Source of the DNA: Cupriavidus necator
GTDB taxonomy: Bacteria > Pseudomonadota > Gammaproteobacteria > Burkholderiales > Burkholderiaceae
Reading direction: 5' to 3'
DNA length: 64,000 nt
NCBI GenBank assembly: GCA_022041995.1
Contig: CP074381.1
Coordinates: forward strand, 1,302,001-1,366,000
Under the pieces are notes generated by a model. The model saw only the letters and a program-made list of their open reading frames with translations, did no database searches and was not told where the DNA came from. Made by a program: the position numbers and the translations under genes. This document shows, in pieces, positions 1 to 11,500 of the stretch (its first letter is position 1; every line of letters starts with the position of its first letter).

Positions 1-1
1 G

Positions 2-2833
2 CAGCCGGCTGACGGGGTTGGCCAAGCAGGCGGCCACGTATTGTACTCGGCTGCGTATTCGCATTACGCGCGCCGCGTGCTGCAGGCCCGGCCGGAGTTG
101 CCGGCCGTCCTGGCTGCCGCGGCCGCCCAGCCGCTGACGCGCGCCTGGATGCAGGCGCGGCTGCAGGCGTTGCATGAGCCCTCGGCGGATGCCGAGGAAT
201 CCGCCAGGCGCACCCTGCGCCGTCTGCGCGCCGAAGTGATGTGCGCGGTGATCGAGCGCGATTTGCGCGGCCTGGCCACGCTGGGCGAGGTCACCGGCGC
301 CATGACCGACCTGGCCGAACTGGCGATCCAGCATGGCCTGGCGATGCTGGGCGACGACCTGGCCGCCACCTTCGGCCGCCCGCTCGGCGCCCAAAGCGGC
401 GAGGTGCAGGAGCTGGTGGTGGTGGGCATGGGCAAGCTGGGCGGGCGCGAGCTCAATGTCTCGTCCGACATCGACCTGATCTTCCTCTATGACGAGGACG
501 GCGAGACCCATGGCGGCTCGCGCAGCCTGTCCAACCACGAGTACTTCATCAGGCTGGGACGCCGGCTGATCAACCTGCTGGCCGAGGTGACCGCCGATGG
601 CTATGTGTTCCGTGTCGACATGCGGCTGCGCCCCAACGGCGATGCCGGCCCGCTCGCGTGCAGCCTGGGCATGCTGGAGGAATACCTGGTGGTGCAGGGG
701 CGCGAGTGGGAGCGCTATGCCTGGATCAAGGGCCGCGTGGTGTCGGCGCTCGATACGCCGCACGCGCAGCGCACCGCCAGCCTGCTGTCGCGGCTGACCA
801 CGCCCTTCGTGTTCCGCCGCTACCTGGACTACGGCGTGATCGCGGCGATCCGCTCGCTGCACGCGCAGATCCGCAGCGAGGCCGCCAAGCGCAGCGGCGG
901 GCTGGCGGGGCACGGCATCAACCAGCGTTCGTTCAATATCAAGCTGGGCCGCGGCGGCATCCGCGAGATCGAATTCATGGCGCAGGTGTTCCAGCTGATC
1001 CGCGGCGGCCAGGACCCGGTGCTGCGCGTGCGCCCGACGCTGGAGGTGCTGGCGGTGGCGGTCGAGCGTGGCCTGCTGCCCGCCGGCCAGGCTGAACAGC
1101 TGGGCGATGCCTACCGCTTCCTGCGCCAGCTGGAGCACCGGCTGCAATACCGCGACGACGCCCAGACCCACCACTTGCCGACCTCGGCTGACGAACAGCT
1201 GGCGGTGGCGCAAATGATGGGTTGCGCCGACTGGCAGGAACTGCTGGCACGCCTGGCGGCGCTGCAGGAGCCGGTGGCGCAGCAGTTCGAAGCCACCTTC
1301 TCGGATCCCGATGCCGCCCCGTGCGAAGCGCTGTGGCCGGGCATTGTGTTCGACGATAACGCCGCGCAAGCGCAGGACAACCCGGAACAGAAGCAGGACG
1401 ACGCGGCCTGCGACGATGACGTCGCCCCCTGCCGACGCTTGCAGGCCGCCGGCTTCACCGACTGCGCCGGGCTGCTGGACCGGCTGCGCGCGATCGCCTC
1501 GTCGCTGCGCTACCGCGCGCTGTCAGAGTCCAGCCGCGCGCGCTTCGACCAGCTGGTGAACCGCGCGCTTGACCTGGCCGCGCGCCAGGAAGACGCCGAC
1601 AGCACCATCGCGCGCTTTATCGACTTCCTCGAGGCGATCAGCCGCCGCGCCTCCTACCTGTCGTTGCTGTCCGAGTATCCACAGGCGATGGACCGCGTCG
1701 CGCAGACGCTGCATGCCTCGCGCTGGGCCGCGGCCTACCTGACGCGGCACCCGCAGCTGCTGGACGAACTGCTCGACAGCGATGCGCTGGCCGGCGCGCC
1801 CGACTGGGCCGCCTTCCGCAAGCGCCTGCATGAACGGCTGCTGGCCGCCGAAGGCCAGGTCGAGCAGCAGATGGATATCCTGCGGCGCGAGCATCATGTC
1901 GAGACCTTCCGCGTGCTGCTGCAGGACCTGCAGGGCATGCTGACGGTGGAGCAGGTGGCCGACCGCCTGTCCGACCTGGCCGATGCCATGCTCAAGGCCA
2001 CGCTGGAAACCGTCTGGCGCCAGCTGGCCACGCGCCACCGCGACACGCCGCGCTTCGCGGTGATCGCGTACGGCCGGCTGGGCGGCAAGGAACTGGGCTA
2101 TGCCTCGGACCTGGACATCATCTTCCTGTACGACGATGACCATGAGCGTGCGCCCGACGTCTACGCCGCCTATGCGCGCCGGCTGATCACCTGGCTGACC
2201 AGTCATACCGCCGCCGGTGCGCTGTTCGACGTCGACACGCGGCTGCGCCCCAACGGCGCGGCCGGCCTGCTGGTGACCAGTTTCGAGGCGTTCCGCCGCT
2301 ACCAGCTGCGCGAAGGCGACAACACCGCCTGGGTGTGGGAACACCAGGCGCTGACGCGCGCACGCTTCTGCGCCGGCGACGCCGCCATCGGCGACCGCTT
2401 CGAGGCGCTGCGCGGCGAGGTGCTGTGCCAGGACCGCGATGCCGCCGCGCTGCGCGACGAGATCGTGCAGATGCGCCGCAAGGTTGCCGAGGGCCATCCC
2501 AACCCGACCGACCTGTTCGACCTGAAGCACGACCGCGGCGGCATGGTCGATATCGAGTTCACGGTGCAGTACCTGGTGCTGCTGCACAGCCGGGCGCATC
2601 CGCAGCTGACCCGCAATGCCGGCAATATCGCGCTGCTGCGCGAGGCTGGCGAGCTGGGCCTGATTGACGCCACGCTGGCGCTGGCGGTGGGCGACGCCTA
2701 CCGGCTGTTCCGCGCGCGCCAGCACCAGCTGCGGCTCGACGGGCAGGCGCACGCGCGCGTCGCGCCCGCGTCGGTGGCGCAGCAGACCGGACAGGTGCGC
2801 GCGCTGTGGCTGGCCGTGTTCGGTGAAGCCTGA
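2..2833 (+). CDS. glnE: Bifunctional glutamine synthetase adenylyltransferase/deadenylase GlnE, 5' end probably cut
   Basis: GlnE attaches and removes AMP on glutamine synthetase in answer to PII signalling, so it sets nitrogen assimilation. The protein shows the family's duplicated nucleotidyltransferase layout. The first domain has GMGKLGGRELN followed by SDIDLIFLYD near residue 130; the second has YGRLGGKELG followed by SDLDIIFLYDDD near residue 675. Each is followed by a helical domain, and the aspartates are the metal ligands known for the family. The total of about 930 residues is near full length. The reading frame stays open to the window edge without an ATG; the first possible internal start is a TTG at base 41, so the true start probably lies upstream. 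The stop overlaps the start of the rhombosortase gene, suggesting co-transcription. Confidence 0.95.
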   Translation, partial: QPADGVGQAGGHVLYSAAYSHYARRVLQARPELPAVLAAAAAQPLTRAWMQARLQALHEPSADAEESARRTLRRLRAEVMCAVIERDLRGLATLGEVTGAMTDLAELAIQHGLAMLGDDLAATFGRPLGAQSGEVQELVVVGMGKLGGRELNVSSDIDLIFLYDEDGETHGGSRSLSNHEYFIRLGRRLINLLAEVTADGYVFRVDMRLRPNGDAGPLACSLGMLEEYLVVQGREWERYAWIKGRVVSALDTPHAQRTASLLSRLTTPFVFRRYLDYGVIAAIRSLHAQIRSEAAKRSGGLAGHGINQRSFNIKLGRGGIREIEFMAQVFQLIRGGQDPVLRVRPTLEVLAVAVERGLLPAGQAEQLGDAYRFLRQLEHRLQYRDDAQTHHLPTSADEQLAVAQMMGCADWQELLARLAALQEPVAQQFEATFSDPDAAPCEALWPGIVFDDNAAQAQDNPEQKQDDAACDDDVAPCRRLQAAGFTDCAGLLDRLRAIASSLRYRALSESSRARFDQLVNRALDLAARQEDADSTIARFIDFLEAISRRASYLSLLSEYPQAMDRVAQTLHASRWAAAYLTRHPQLLDELLDSDALAGAPDWAAFRKRLHERLLAAEGQVEQQMDILRREHHVETFRVLLQDLQGMLTVEQVADRLSDLADAMLKATLETVWRQLATRHRDTPRFAVIAYGRLGGKELGYASDLDIIFLYDDDHERAPDVYAAYARRLITWLTSHTAAGALFDVDTRLRPNGAAGLLVTSFEAFRRYQLREGDNTAWVWEHQALTRARFCAGDAAIGDRFEALRGEVLCQDRDAAALRDEIVQMRRKVAEGHPNPTDLFDLKHDRGGMVDIEFTVQYLVLLHSRAHPQLTRNAGNIALLREAGELGLIDATLALAVGDAYRLFRARQHQLRLDGQAHARVAPASVAQQTGQVRALWLAVFGEA

Positions 2834-3461
2834 CGCGGCAGTTCCGCCGGCACCCGCCGGGGCATCTTGGCCGGGGCTGCTGGCGGCGACCGCGCTGGTG
2901 TGGGCGCTGTCGGCCTGGTTCACCTTCATGCCGTGGTGGCACGCGCACGGCCTCTACCTGCGCGATGCGGTGCGGCTGGACGGCCAGTGGTGGCGCCTGG
3001 CCACCGCCATGTGGGTGCACCTGGACGGACACCACTGGCTGGCCGACGCGCTGGCGGCCGCCGGCGTGCTGGCCATCGCCGCGCGCGTGGCGCGGGCGCG
3101 CACCATGCTGCTGGTGCTGGTTGCCTGCGGCATCGCCGTGCAGGTGGTGCTGCTGCGCGTGCCGGCGATTGCATGGTATGGCGGGCTCTCAGGCGCCTTG
3201 CACGGGCTGGCCTTGTGGGGCGCGCTCGGGCTGTTGCGGGCATCGGGCCTGGCGCGCGCCACCGGCGTGCTGCTGTGCCTGGGCGTGCTGGCCAAGGTCT
3301 GGGTGGAACAGTCGTGGCTGGCGCCGGTGGTGTTCGATCCGGCCTGGGGATTTGGCGTGGTGCGCATTGCGCACGCGGCCGGCGCCGTGGCCGGCCTGCT
3401 GTGCTGGGTCTTGCAGGAGTGGTGGCTGGCGCGGCGCCCGGCCCGCGGCGACGACGCCTGA
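2823..3461 (+). CDS. rrtA: Rhombosortase (rhomboid-family intramembrane serine protease)
   Basis: A 212-residue, strongly hydrophobic membrane protein with several predicted helices. It carries the rhomboid serine motif GLSG (Ser123) in the context WYGGLSGALHG and the partner histidine in RIAHAAGAVAG (His184); WVHLDGHH near residue 67 matches the conserved early His cluster. It is close to the rhombosortase subfamily, which cleaves C-terminal GlyGly-CTERM sorting signals. I chose the GTG at 2823, which overlaps the glnE end by 11 bases; no better start is visible. Only 19 bases separate its end from that of a convergent protease gene whose tail has the GlyGly-CTERM form, so the two look like a dedicated enzyme-substrate pair. 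The catalytic motifs are seen; the pairing is inferred from the family. Confidence 0.85.
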   Translation: MKPDAAVPPAPAGASWPGLLAATALVWALSAWFTFMPWWHAHGLYLRDAVRLDGQWWRLATAMWVHLDGHHWLADALAAAGVLAIAARVARARTMLLVLVACGIAVQVVLLRVPAIAWYGGLSGALHGLALWGALGLLRASGLARATGVLLCLGVLAKVWVEQSWLAPVVFDPAWGFGVVRIAHAAGAVAGLLCWVLQEWWLARRPARGDDA

Positions 3462-3480
3462 GCCGGAGCGGGCGCCGGGT

Positions 3481-5094
3481 TTACATGCGGCGCCGCAGCG
3501 CGAAGGCCAGCAGGCCGGACAGCGCCAGCAGCATCGCGGTCCAGGGTGGAACGGCGCCGCCGCCGCCGCCCGAGTCCGGTGCCGGCGCAGCCTGCGCCGG
3601 TGGCGTGCCCGCCGCGGCCACCAGTGCGCCGTCGGCATCGAGCAGGCCGGCGCCGCAGACGCCCGGATTGGTGGTGCAATAGGTGCCGGACGGATGCGGG
3701 CGTGCAGAGGTCTTCAGCGCCGCAGTGACCTGGGCAGGCGTCAGCGAACCATTGACCGCGAACATCATCGACACCACGCCCGAGACCATAGGTGCAGCGA
3801 AGCTGGTGCCCGCGGAGTCCGTCACGACATAGGTGCCAAGGCCAGTCTTGCCATTGTTGTTCAAGGTGCGAATGACCGACGGCGTGGTCGTGCACTGCCC
3901 ATTGACTATTTGCGAGTTGCCGCACCCGCCGCCCGGCGCGCTGATCGCGACCTGCGGTCCGACGTTGGCATAGCTGGCATTTTCGCCGTCGTTGGCATGC
4001 GCCGTGACCGCGATCACGCCGCTGCAGTCGCCCGGCGCTTCCACCGCGCCGCGCTCGTTGCCGGCGGCGGCCACCACCACTACGCCGCGCGCGTTCAGGT
4101 CGTTGACGGCCTGTTGCTCAATGCTGCTGCAGGTGCCGCCGCCGAGGCTGATATTGACCACGCGCGCCGGCGTCGGATTGGCCGGCGCGTTGGGTACTGA
4201 CAAGCCGCCGGCCCAGCGCATGCCATCGACGGTATCGGACAGCAGCGCGCCGCAGCGGCCCGATACGCGCACGGGCAGGATGCGCGCGTTCCAGTCGACG
4301 CCCGCGATGTCCTGCGCGTTGTTGGTCTGCGCGCCGAGCACGCTCGCCACGCGCGTGCCATGCCAGCTGTTGTTGGTCGCCGTCTGCGTGGGCGTGGAAC
4401 TGCCGGGGCAGGTAAAGCCGGCCTCGAGGTTGTCGCCGGCATCGGTGGCATCGGCGTCGCGGCCATCGCCGTCATTGGAAATCGTGCTGCTGCTGATGAA
4501 GTCGTAGCCCGGCAACACGCGCGCGGCCAGGTCAGGGTGCGGCAGGATGCCGGTGTCCACCACAGCGATCACCACGCCACTGCTGCCGCGGGTGCGGTCC
4601 CACGCGCGCGGCAGGTTGACGCCGCCCACCGCCGTGCCGGTACCCATCAGGTAAGGCTGGCGCGAGATGAACTCGGGATCGTTGGGCAGGGTGTCATGCA
4701 GCCGCAGCCAGCGGTCGGGCACGGCGTCGGCCACGCGCGGGTCCTGGCGCAGCCGGGCCGCCGCGGCTTCCGGGTCGGCTGCCAGTGCGTCGGGCACTTG
4801 CAGCAGCTGCAGGTTGCCGCCCATGGCGCGGCGCGCCGTGACGGCAATGCCGGTGCGCTCGCTCAGCTGCTTGAGCGCATCCGCCGCGGCCGCAGGCGTC
4901 TTGCTGTTGCCATCGGCGCCATCGCGCCAGCGCACGATGATCTGGCCGGTGTAGGCGGGTGCGGCATGGGCGCCGGCAGCCAGTGCCGCGCTAGCCGGTA
5001 TCGCGCCGCACACAGCGGCGGCGGCGAAGACGATAGCCCGCCAGCGGCGGGTCACGGGGCTGCTACGGAAGTCGGACTGCGCGGGTTGCGGCAT
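3481..5094 (-). CDS. S8 family (subtilisin-like) serine protease with GlyGly-CTERM tail
   Basis: A 537-residue secreted protease. Its parts in order are a signal peptide (about residues 15-40), an I9-like propeptide (about 48-132), a subtilase domain, and a C-terminal sorting tail. The triad is visible: Asp180 in VVDTGI, His245 in SWHGTRVAS, Ser431 in SAGTSFAAP, with the oxyanion Asn in AAAGNERG. The tail has Ser and five Gly near residue 508, then PPW, a hydrophobic segment and terminal RRRM, which is the GlyGly-CTERM form recognised by rhombosortase. Such proteins are expected to pass through the type II secretion route and be cut near the outer surface. Cysteine pairs in the catalytic domain suggest disulphides. 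The rhombosortase gene converges on it, and a propeptide-like lipoprotein gene lies upstream on the same strand. Confidence 0.93.
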   Translation of the reverse strand: MPQPAQSDFRSSPVTRRWRAIVFAAAAVCGAIPASAALAAGAHAAPAYTGQIIVRWRDGADGNSKTPAAAADALKQLSERTGIAVTARRAMGGNLQLLQVPDALAADPEAAAARLRQDPRVADAVPDRWLRLHDTLPNDPEFISRQPYLMGTGTAVGGVNLPRAWDRTRGSSGVVIAVVDTGILPHPDLAARVLPGYDFISSSTISNDGDGRDADATDAGDNLEAGFTCPGSSTPTQTATNNSWHGTRVASVLGAQTNNAQDIAGVDWNARILPVRVSGRCGALLSDTVDGMRWAGGLSVPNAPANPTPARVVNISLGGGTCSSIEQQAVNDLNARGVVVVAAAGNERGAVEAPGDCSGVIAVTAHANDGENASYANVGPQVAISAPGGGCGNSQIVNGQCTTTPSVIRTLNNNGKTGLGTYVVTDSAGTSFAAPMVSGVVSMMFAVNGSLTPAQVTAALKTSARPHPSGTYCTTNPGVCGAGLLDADGALVAAAGTPPAQAAPAPDSGGGGGAVPPWTAMLLALSGLLAFALRRRM

Positions 5095-5202
5095 GTATAC
5101 CTCCTGGGGCGTAGCGCGCGGGGTGGCTTGTTATGTAGCGAATACGATCCAGCTCAGTTGCGCAAGGGCACTGAATGCTTAGAACCCGTCCTGCATTCGG
5201 GC

Positions 5203-5652
5203 TCAGCTCTGCGGCATGTCGCGGCTGGTGGGAGCGTTGCGGTTGGGCTTGAGCACGCGGTCCGGCTCGGCGGTCTCGATGCGGGGCGCGGCGCGCAGGG
5301 TCTCGACCGCCTGGTCGATGGTGGCCTCCGCCGACGGCGAGATCGCTGTGACCAGCCAGACGCCGCCGGACATCGGGCGCTTGACCACGTAGCGGATCGG
5401 GCCCTTGATCCCGGCCAGCAGCTTGCCGGCATCCTCCGACAGGGTCACCGCGGGCGGCTTGAAGCGCACCATGATGTCGCCAAGGGCGCGGTCATCGCTG
5501 ATGCTGCCCGGCGGCGGGGCCGAGGACTTGGGCTGGGCCTGGCAGGCGGACAGCGCCAGCAGTGCGGCCGATGCGGCGGTGGCGATGGCCAGCACGGCGC
5601 GCAGCGATGCGCGCGGGCGTTGCCGGAGGCCGGCTTGCGCTTGGCGGGTCAT
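5203..5652 (-). CDS. Lipoprotein resembling a subtilase propeptide (I9-like)
   Basis: A 149-residue predicted lipoprotein: a basic N-terminus, a hydrophobic stretch and the lipobox LSAC (Cys37). The mature part has the pattern of the propeptide of the protease encoded just downstream on the same strand. GDIMVRFKP matches GQIIVRWRD, and LRAAPRIETAEPDRVLK matches LRQDPRVADAVPDRWLR. I found no catalytic domain. It could be a membrane-anchored inhibitor or folding helper of that protease; this is inference from sequence likeness and position. The ATG at 5652 has an AGGAG ribosome site in front and starts just before the signal peptide. The open frame runs further upstream, but that extension looks non-coding. 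A gap of 108 bases separates it from the protease start. Confidence 0.75.
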   Translation of the reverse strand: MTRQAQAGLRQRPRASLRAVLAIATAASAALLALSACQAQPKSSAPPPGSISDDRALGDIMVRFKPPAVTLSEDAGKLLAGIKGPIRYVVKRPMSGGVWLVTAISPSAEATIDQAVETLRAAPRIETAEPDRVLKPNRNAPTSRDMPQS

Positions 5653-5701
5653 GGTGAAGCTCCTGTCAGTGTATGGATTGGCGCACGTGCTGGGCGGGGC
5701 A

Positions 5702-7456
<1,755 letters not shown>

Positions 7457-7520
7457 CGTGGCGTGGAAGGTAGTCGGTCCGATGGGTTCGGGATCAGGCT
7501 CAAGGGGCGGCTTGATTGGC

Positions 7521-8411
7521 TCAGAGGCGATTGTCTTCGGAAGGATACTCGTGCCAGTGCAGCTTCTTGCGCAGCGTGGCGTAGTAGTTGTAGCCGACCG
7601 GGTGCAGCAGGTTGATGGTCTTTTCGGAGCGCCGCACCACGATGCGGTCGCCCGGCAGCAGCGAGGTCAGCGACTGCATGTCGAAGTTGACGCTGGCGTC
7701 GCGCGCGCTGGCCACCTCGATGATGACCTCGGCGTCGTGCGGCAGCACGATCGGGCGGTTGGACAGCGCGTGCGGGGCGATCGGCACCAGCACCACGCCG
7801 GACAGCGTCGGATGCAGGATCGGGCCGCCGGCGGACAGCGCGTAGGCGGTGGACCCGGTGGTGGTCGACACGATCAGGCCGTCCGACCGCTGGTTGTACA
7901 TGAAGTGGCCGTCCACCGACACCGCCAGCTCGACCATGCCGGAGATGCCCGAGCGGTTCACCACCACGTCGTTCAGGGCCAGCGCGGAGAAGATGTCCAT
8001 GTCGTCGCGCACCACGCGCGATTCCAGCAGCAGGCGGTTCTCGGCCTCATACCGGCCGTCGAGCATGTCGGGCAGCACGGTGTGCACATCTTCCAGCGCG
8101 ATGTCGGTCATGAAGCCCAGCCGCCCGTGGTTGACGCCGATCAATGGCACGTCATAGCCGGCCAGCTGGCGGGCGATGCCCAGCAGCGTGCCGTCGCCGC
8201 CCAGCACCACGGCCACGTCGGCATGCCGGCCGATCTCCTCGGCGGACAGGGCAGGGTAGGCGGTCAGCCCGGTGGCCAGCGCGGTGTCGCGCTCGAACAC
8301 CACGTCCTGCCCGTTGCGCAGGATATAAGAGGCGATCTCCTCCAGCGGCCCTTCGATGCCGGCAGTGGAGTACCGGCCCACCAGGGCGACGGTCTTGAAC
8401 GAAGTGCGCAC
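7521..8411 (-). CDS. nadK: NAD kinase
   Basis: Phosphorylates NAD+ to NADP+ with ATP or polyphosphate in the cytoplasm. The 296-residue protein contains the diagnostic GGDGT motif near residue 72, followed by GVNHGRLGF and a conserved C-terminal block with [20 protein letters not shown], which shapes the active site in the NadK family. The length is normal. It is divergent from hrcA, sharing a 128-base intergenic region, and is followed by recN on the same strand. Confidence 0.97.
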   Translation of the reverse strand: MRTSFKTVALVGRYSTAGIEGPLEEIASYILRNGQDVVFERDTALATGLTAYPALSAEEIGRHADVAVVLGGDGTLLGIARQLAGYDVPLIGVNHGRLGFMTDIALEDVHTVLPDMLDGRYEAENRLLLESRVVRDDMDIFSALALNDVVVNRSGISGMVELAVSVDGHFMYNQRSDGLIVSTTTGSTAYALSAGGPILHPTLSGVVLVPIAPHALSNRPIVLPHDAEVIIEVASARDASVNFDMQSLTSLLPGDRIVVRRSEKTINLLHPVGYNYYATLRKKLHWHEYPSEDNRL

Positions 8412-8539
8412 GGCGCTGGCTTTCGGGGGACGGACATGCCGGGATTAGACCATACCGCCATGACGGTTGTCAGCAGGCGCGGGCGGGCGGCCCAGGCCGG
8501 CCGCCAGAAGGTCCAAAACTTGCGTAAAATCGGAACATC

Positions 8540-9574
8540 ATGGATGAACGCTCCAAAACGCTGCTCAAGACTCTGATCGAGCGCTATATTGCCGAAGGGC
8601 AGCCGGTCGGTTCCCGCACCCTGTCGAAGTACTCGGGGCTGGACCTGTCGCCTGCGACCATTCGCAATGTGATGTCCGATCTGGAGGAAATGGGCTTTAT
8701 TGCCAGCCCGCACACCTCGGCCGGCCGTATCCCGACCCCGCGCGGCTACCGGCTGTTCGTCGATTCGATGCTGACGGCCAAGCCGCTGGAGCGCAACGCC
8801 GACCTGGCCGAGCTGACCGGCCAGATCCAGGACCAGCTCGGCGGCCAGCAACTGGGGCCGCAGCGCATGATCACGGCGGCGGCGCGCACGCTGTCCAACC
8901 TGTCGCACTTTGCCGGCGTGGTGATGACGCCGCGCCGCGCGCAGGCGTTCCGGCAGATCGAATTCATGCGGCTGTCGGACAAGCGCATCCTGCTGATCAT
9001 CGTCAGCCCCGAGGGCGATGTGCAGAACCGCATTATCCAGACCGAGCTGTCGTACACGCCGGCCCAGCTGATCGAGGCGGCCAACTTCTTCAACTCGCAC
9101 TATGCCGGCATGAGCTTCGACACGGTGCGCGGCCACCTGCGGGTGGAACTGCAGGACCTGCGCCGCGACATGTCGCAGCTGATGCAGGCCGCGGTCGAGG
9201 CCGGCAGCGTCGCCGAGGATGAGGACGACGACCACGTCTTTATCAGCGGCGAGCGCAAGCTGCTGGAAGTGGACGACCTGGCTTCCAGCATGGACAAGCT
9301 GCGGCGTCTCTTCGACGTGTTCGAGCACAAGACCAGCCTGCTGCAGCTGCTGGACGTGTCCAGCCATGCGCAGGGCGTGCAGATCTTTATCGGCGGCGAA
9401 AGCCGGCTGGTGCCGATCGAAGACATGGCGGTCATCACTGCCCCGTATGAAGTCGACGGGCAGATCGTCGGCACGCTCGGCGTGATCGGCCCCACGCGCA
9501 TGGCGTATGAGCGCGTGATCCCCATCGTCGACATCACCGCGCGCTTGCTGTCCAGCGCCCTGAGCCAGAACTAG
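8540..9574 (+). CDS. hrcA: Heat-inducible transcription repressor HrcA
   Basis: HrcA represses groESL and other chaperone operons by binding CIRCE elements. The 344-residue protein begins with a winged-helix domain (roughly residues 1-75; [18 protein letters not shown] is the recognition region), followed by the GAF-like and dimerisation parts of the family. The ATG is the first codon of the conserved block; a possible minus-10 TAAAAT lies shortly upstream. I found no CIRCE element (TTAGCACTC-N9-GAGTGCTAA) in the window, so its targets lie elsewhere. It is divergent from nadK and followed by hemH. Confidence 0.97.
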   Translation: MDERSKTLLKTLIERYIAEGQPVGSRTLSKYSGLDLSPATIRNVMSDLEEMGFIASPHTSAGRIPTPRGYRLFVDSMLTAKPLERNADLAELTGQIQDQLGGQQLGPQRMITAAARTLSNLSHFAGVVMTPRRAQAFRQIEFMRLSDKRILLIIVSPEGDVQNRIIQTELSYTPAQLIEAANFFNSHYAGMSFDTVRGHLRVELQDLRRDMSQLMQAAVEAGSVAEDEDDDHVFISGERKLLEVDDLASSMDKLRRLFDVFEHKTSLLQLLDVSSHAQGVQIFIGGESRLVPIEDMAVITAPYEVDGQIVGTLGVIGPTRMAYERVIPIVDITARLLSSALSQN

Positions 9575-9680
9575 TGGAAAGACTGGCTGGTCTGACAAGC
9601 GGCTCCATTCCTACCGAGCGCGGCAATCGCCGGCGCGCCGCACCGGCGCCATTCCGGCACCGTGCCAACCCGGAAGCGAC

Positions 9681-10796
9681 ATGACGTTTTCTCCCGAACC
9701 GGCCTACCTGCACGGCCAGGCGCCGCGCACGGCGATCCTGCTGGTCAACCTGGGCACCCCGGACGCTCCCACGCCCAAGGCGGTGGGGCGCTACCTGAAG
9801 GAATTCCTGTCCGACCCGCGCGTGGTCGAGATCCCGCGCGCGGCCTGGCTGCCGCTGCTGCATGGGGTGATCCTGCCGCTGCGTTCGCGCGCCTCGGCGC
9901 TGAAGTACGAATCGATCTGGCTGCGCGAGGCCCATATGACGGGCTCGCCGCTGCTGGTCTACAGCGAGCGCCAGGCCCATGCGCTGCAGCGGCTGCTGAA
10001 CCAGCACGGCCATGAAGTGACGGTCGCGTGCGCAATGCGCTACGGCAACCCGTCGATTGCCTCGGTGCTGGAGGCGCTGCGCCGGCAGGGCTGCGAGCAG
10101 GTGCTGGTGCTGCCGATGTATCCGCAGTACTCGGGCACCACCACGGCCACGGCTTTCGACGAAGTGTTCCGGGTGCTGGGCCAGTGGCGCAACCAGCCCG
10201 AGCTGCGGCTGGTCAAGCATTTCCATGATCACCCGGCCTATATCTCGGCGCTGCACCAGCAAGTCGGCGCCTATTGGGCGCGGCACGGCATGCCGGACTT
10301 TGCGCGCGGCGACAAGCTGATCCTGTCGTTCCACGGCGTGCCGCGGCGCACGCTGGAGCTGGGCGACCCCTATCACTGCGAATGCCTGAAGACCGGCCGG
10401 CTGCTGGGCGAGGCGCTGGGCCTGCAGCCGGGCCAGTATCAGGTGACGTTCCAGTCTCGTTTTGGCAAGGCGGAATGGCTGCAGCCGTACACCGCGCCGA
10501 CGCTGGCCGAGCTGGGCAAGGTCGGTGCGGGCCGGGTCGATGTCTTCTGCCCGGGCTTTCCGGCCGACTGCATCGAGACGCTGGAAGAAATCGCCATGGA
10601 AGGGCAGACCGAGTTCAAGGTCGCGGGCGGCAAGGATTTCCACTTCATCCCGTGCCTGAATGATGGCGATCCCTGGGTCGCGGCCATGGCCGAGATTGCG
10701 CTGCAGCACCTGCAGGGCTGGCCGCTGGCCACCCCGCATGCGCACGAACTGGAAGCACGGCGCACGCGCGCCCAGACCCGGGGAGCGGCGGCATGA
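9681..10796 (+). CDS. hemH: Ferrochelatase
   Basis: Inserts Fe2+ into protoporphyrin IX, the last step of protoporphyrin-dependent haem synthesis. The 371-residue protein starts its conserved domain at [14 protein letters not shown], has the metal-binding histidine in LSFHGVPRR near residue 217 and the acidic partner in [13 protein letters not shown] near 295. Length fits bacterial HemH. I chose the ATG at 9681, which begins shortly before the conserved domain. Its stop overlaps the start of the Hsp15 gene in an ATGA junction, so the two are probably translationally coupled. Confidence 0.97.
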   Translation: MTFSPEPAYLHGQAPRTAILLVNLGTPDAPTPKAVGRYLKEFLSDPRVVEIPRAAWLPLLHGVILPLRSRASALKYESIWLREAHMTGSPLLVYSERQAHALQRLLNQHGHEVTVACAMRYGNPSIASVLEALRRQGCEQVLVLPMYPQYSGTTTATAFDEVFRVLGQWRNQPELRLVKHFHDHPAYISALHQQVGAYWARHGMPDFARGDKLILSFHGVPRRTLELGDPYHCECLKTGRLLGEALGLQPGQYQVTFQSRFGKAEWLQPYTAPTLAELGKVGAGRVDVFCPGFPADCIETLEEIAMEGQTEFKVAGGKDFHFIPCLNDGDPWVAAMAEIALQHLQGWPLATPHAHELEARRTRAQTRGAAA

Positions 10797-11188
10797 ACGT
10801 CGACTTTGAGCCGGATGCGCGCCAGCGCATCGACAAATGGCTGTGGTGCGCGCGCTTTTTCAAGACGCGCTCGCTGGCGGCCGAAGCGGTGGAGCGCAGC
10901 AAGGTGACCGTCAACGGCCAGCCGTGCAAGAACTCGCGCGAGGTGAAGCCCGGCGACATGGTGGTGCTGGAAGCGCACCAGCAGCGCTGGGAACTGGTGG
11001 TGAAAGGCATTGCCCCGGCACGCGGGCCGGCGCCGGTGGCACAGACGCTGTACGAGGAAAGTGCGGAAAGCCAGTCCCGCCGGCTGGCCGATGCCGAGCG
11101 CCGGCGCCTGCAGCCGGAGCCGTCCGCGCAGATCCAGGGGCGCCCGACCAAGCGGGACCGGCGCCGCATCGACCACCTGAAGCGCTGA
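10793..11188 (+). CDS. hslR: S4-domain RNA-binding heat shock protein Hsp15
   Basis: A 131-residue basic protein with an S4 RNA-binding domain over about residues 8-75 ([18 protein letters not shown], then VNGQ and VKPGDMVVL) and a charged C-terminal tail rich in Arg. Hsp15 in E. coli binds stalled 50S subunits carrying nascent chains and helps recycle them. The start overlaps the hemH stop in ATGA. A GC-rich inverted repeat follows the gene. Its position among hrcA, hemH and grpE is consistent with a heat-shock neighbourhood. Confidence 0.93.
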   Translation: MNVDFEPDARQRIDKWLWCARFFKTRSLAAEAVERSKVTVNGQPCKNSREVKPGDMVVLEAHQQRWELVVKGIAPARGPAPVAQTLYEESAESQSRRLADAERRRLQPEPSAQIQGRPTKRDRRRIDHLKR

Positions 11189-11197
11189 AATGACAAC

Positions 11198-11231
11198 GCG
11201 GCGGCACCGGGAAGCTCCGGCGCCGCCGCGC
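11198..11231. terminator. GC-rich hairpin between convergent genes
   Basis: An inverted repeat CGCGGCGGC / GCCGCCGCG, with a second CCGG pair inside, lies between the Hsp15 gene and the convergent small membrane-protein gene. There is no clear T run on either side, so intrinsic termination is only possible, not shown. Confidence 0.35.
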
Positions 11232-11254
11232 AGTGGATCAGAGCCAGGTTGCGC

Positions 11255-11428
11255 TTATTCCTGCGTGACTTCCTGGCTGACGATAGGGACGATGTAATGC
11301 TTGAACACCGCCTTGCCGCTGCCATACTCCGTATCGCGCGGGGTGAACGCGCCGGAAAGGCAAATAAAGACGGTCATGACCGCCAATGCGGCCACAAGGC
11401 AGAGCGTCACGACTGGCAGCTTATGCAT
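11255..11428 (-). CDS. Small single-pass membrane protein, function unknown
   Basis: A 57-residue protein with one hydrophobic segment near the N-terminus (VVTLCLVAALAVMTVFICL) and a short polar C-terminus ending in Glu residues. I do not recognise the family. The ATG at 11428 is preceded by AAAGG at a suitable distance; the frame could extend 12 codons further upstream, but that extension lacks a good start context. Upstream, at about 11501-11521, sits a near-palindrome of 21 bases. The gene lies alone between the convergent Hsp15 gene and divergent grpE. Confidence 0.6.
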   Translation of the reverse strand: MHKLPVVTLCLVAALAVMTVFICLSGAFTPRDTEYGSGKAVFKHYIVPIVSQEVTQE

Positions 11429-11500
11429 GGCCAACCTTTCGGAAGAGGCACAAAGTTGAACCATCTCCAGGGACCCCCGACATTTTTGTCATTTTTCTTA

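Noticed and set aside
1523..2929. Long open frame of 468 codons on the minus strand
   Set aside because: It lies wholly opposite glnE, has a composition typical of antisense frames in GC-rich DNA and shows no recognisable domain.
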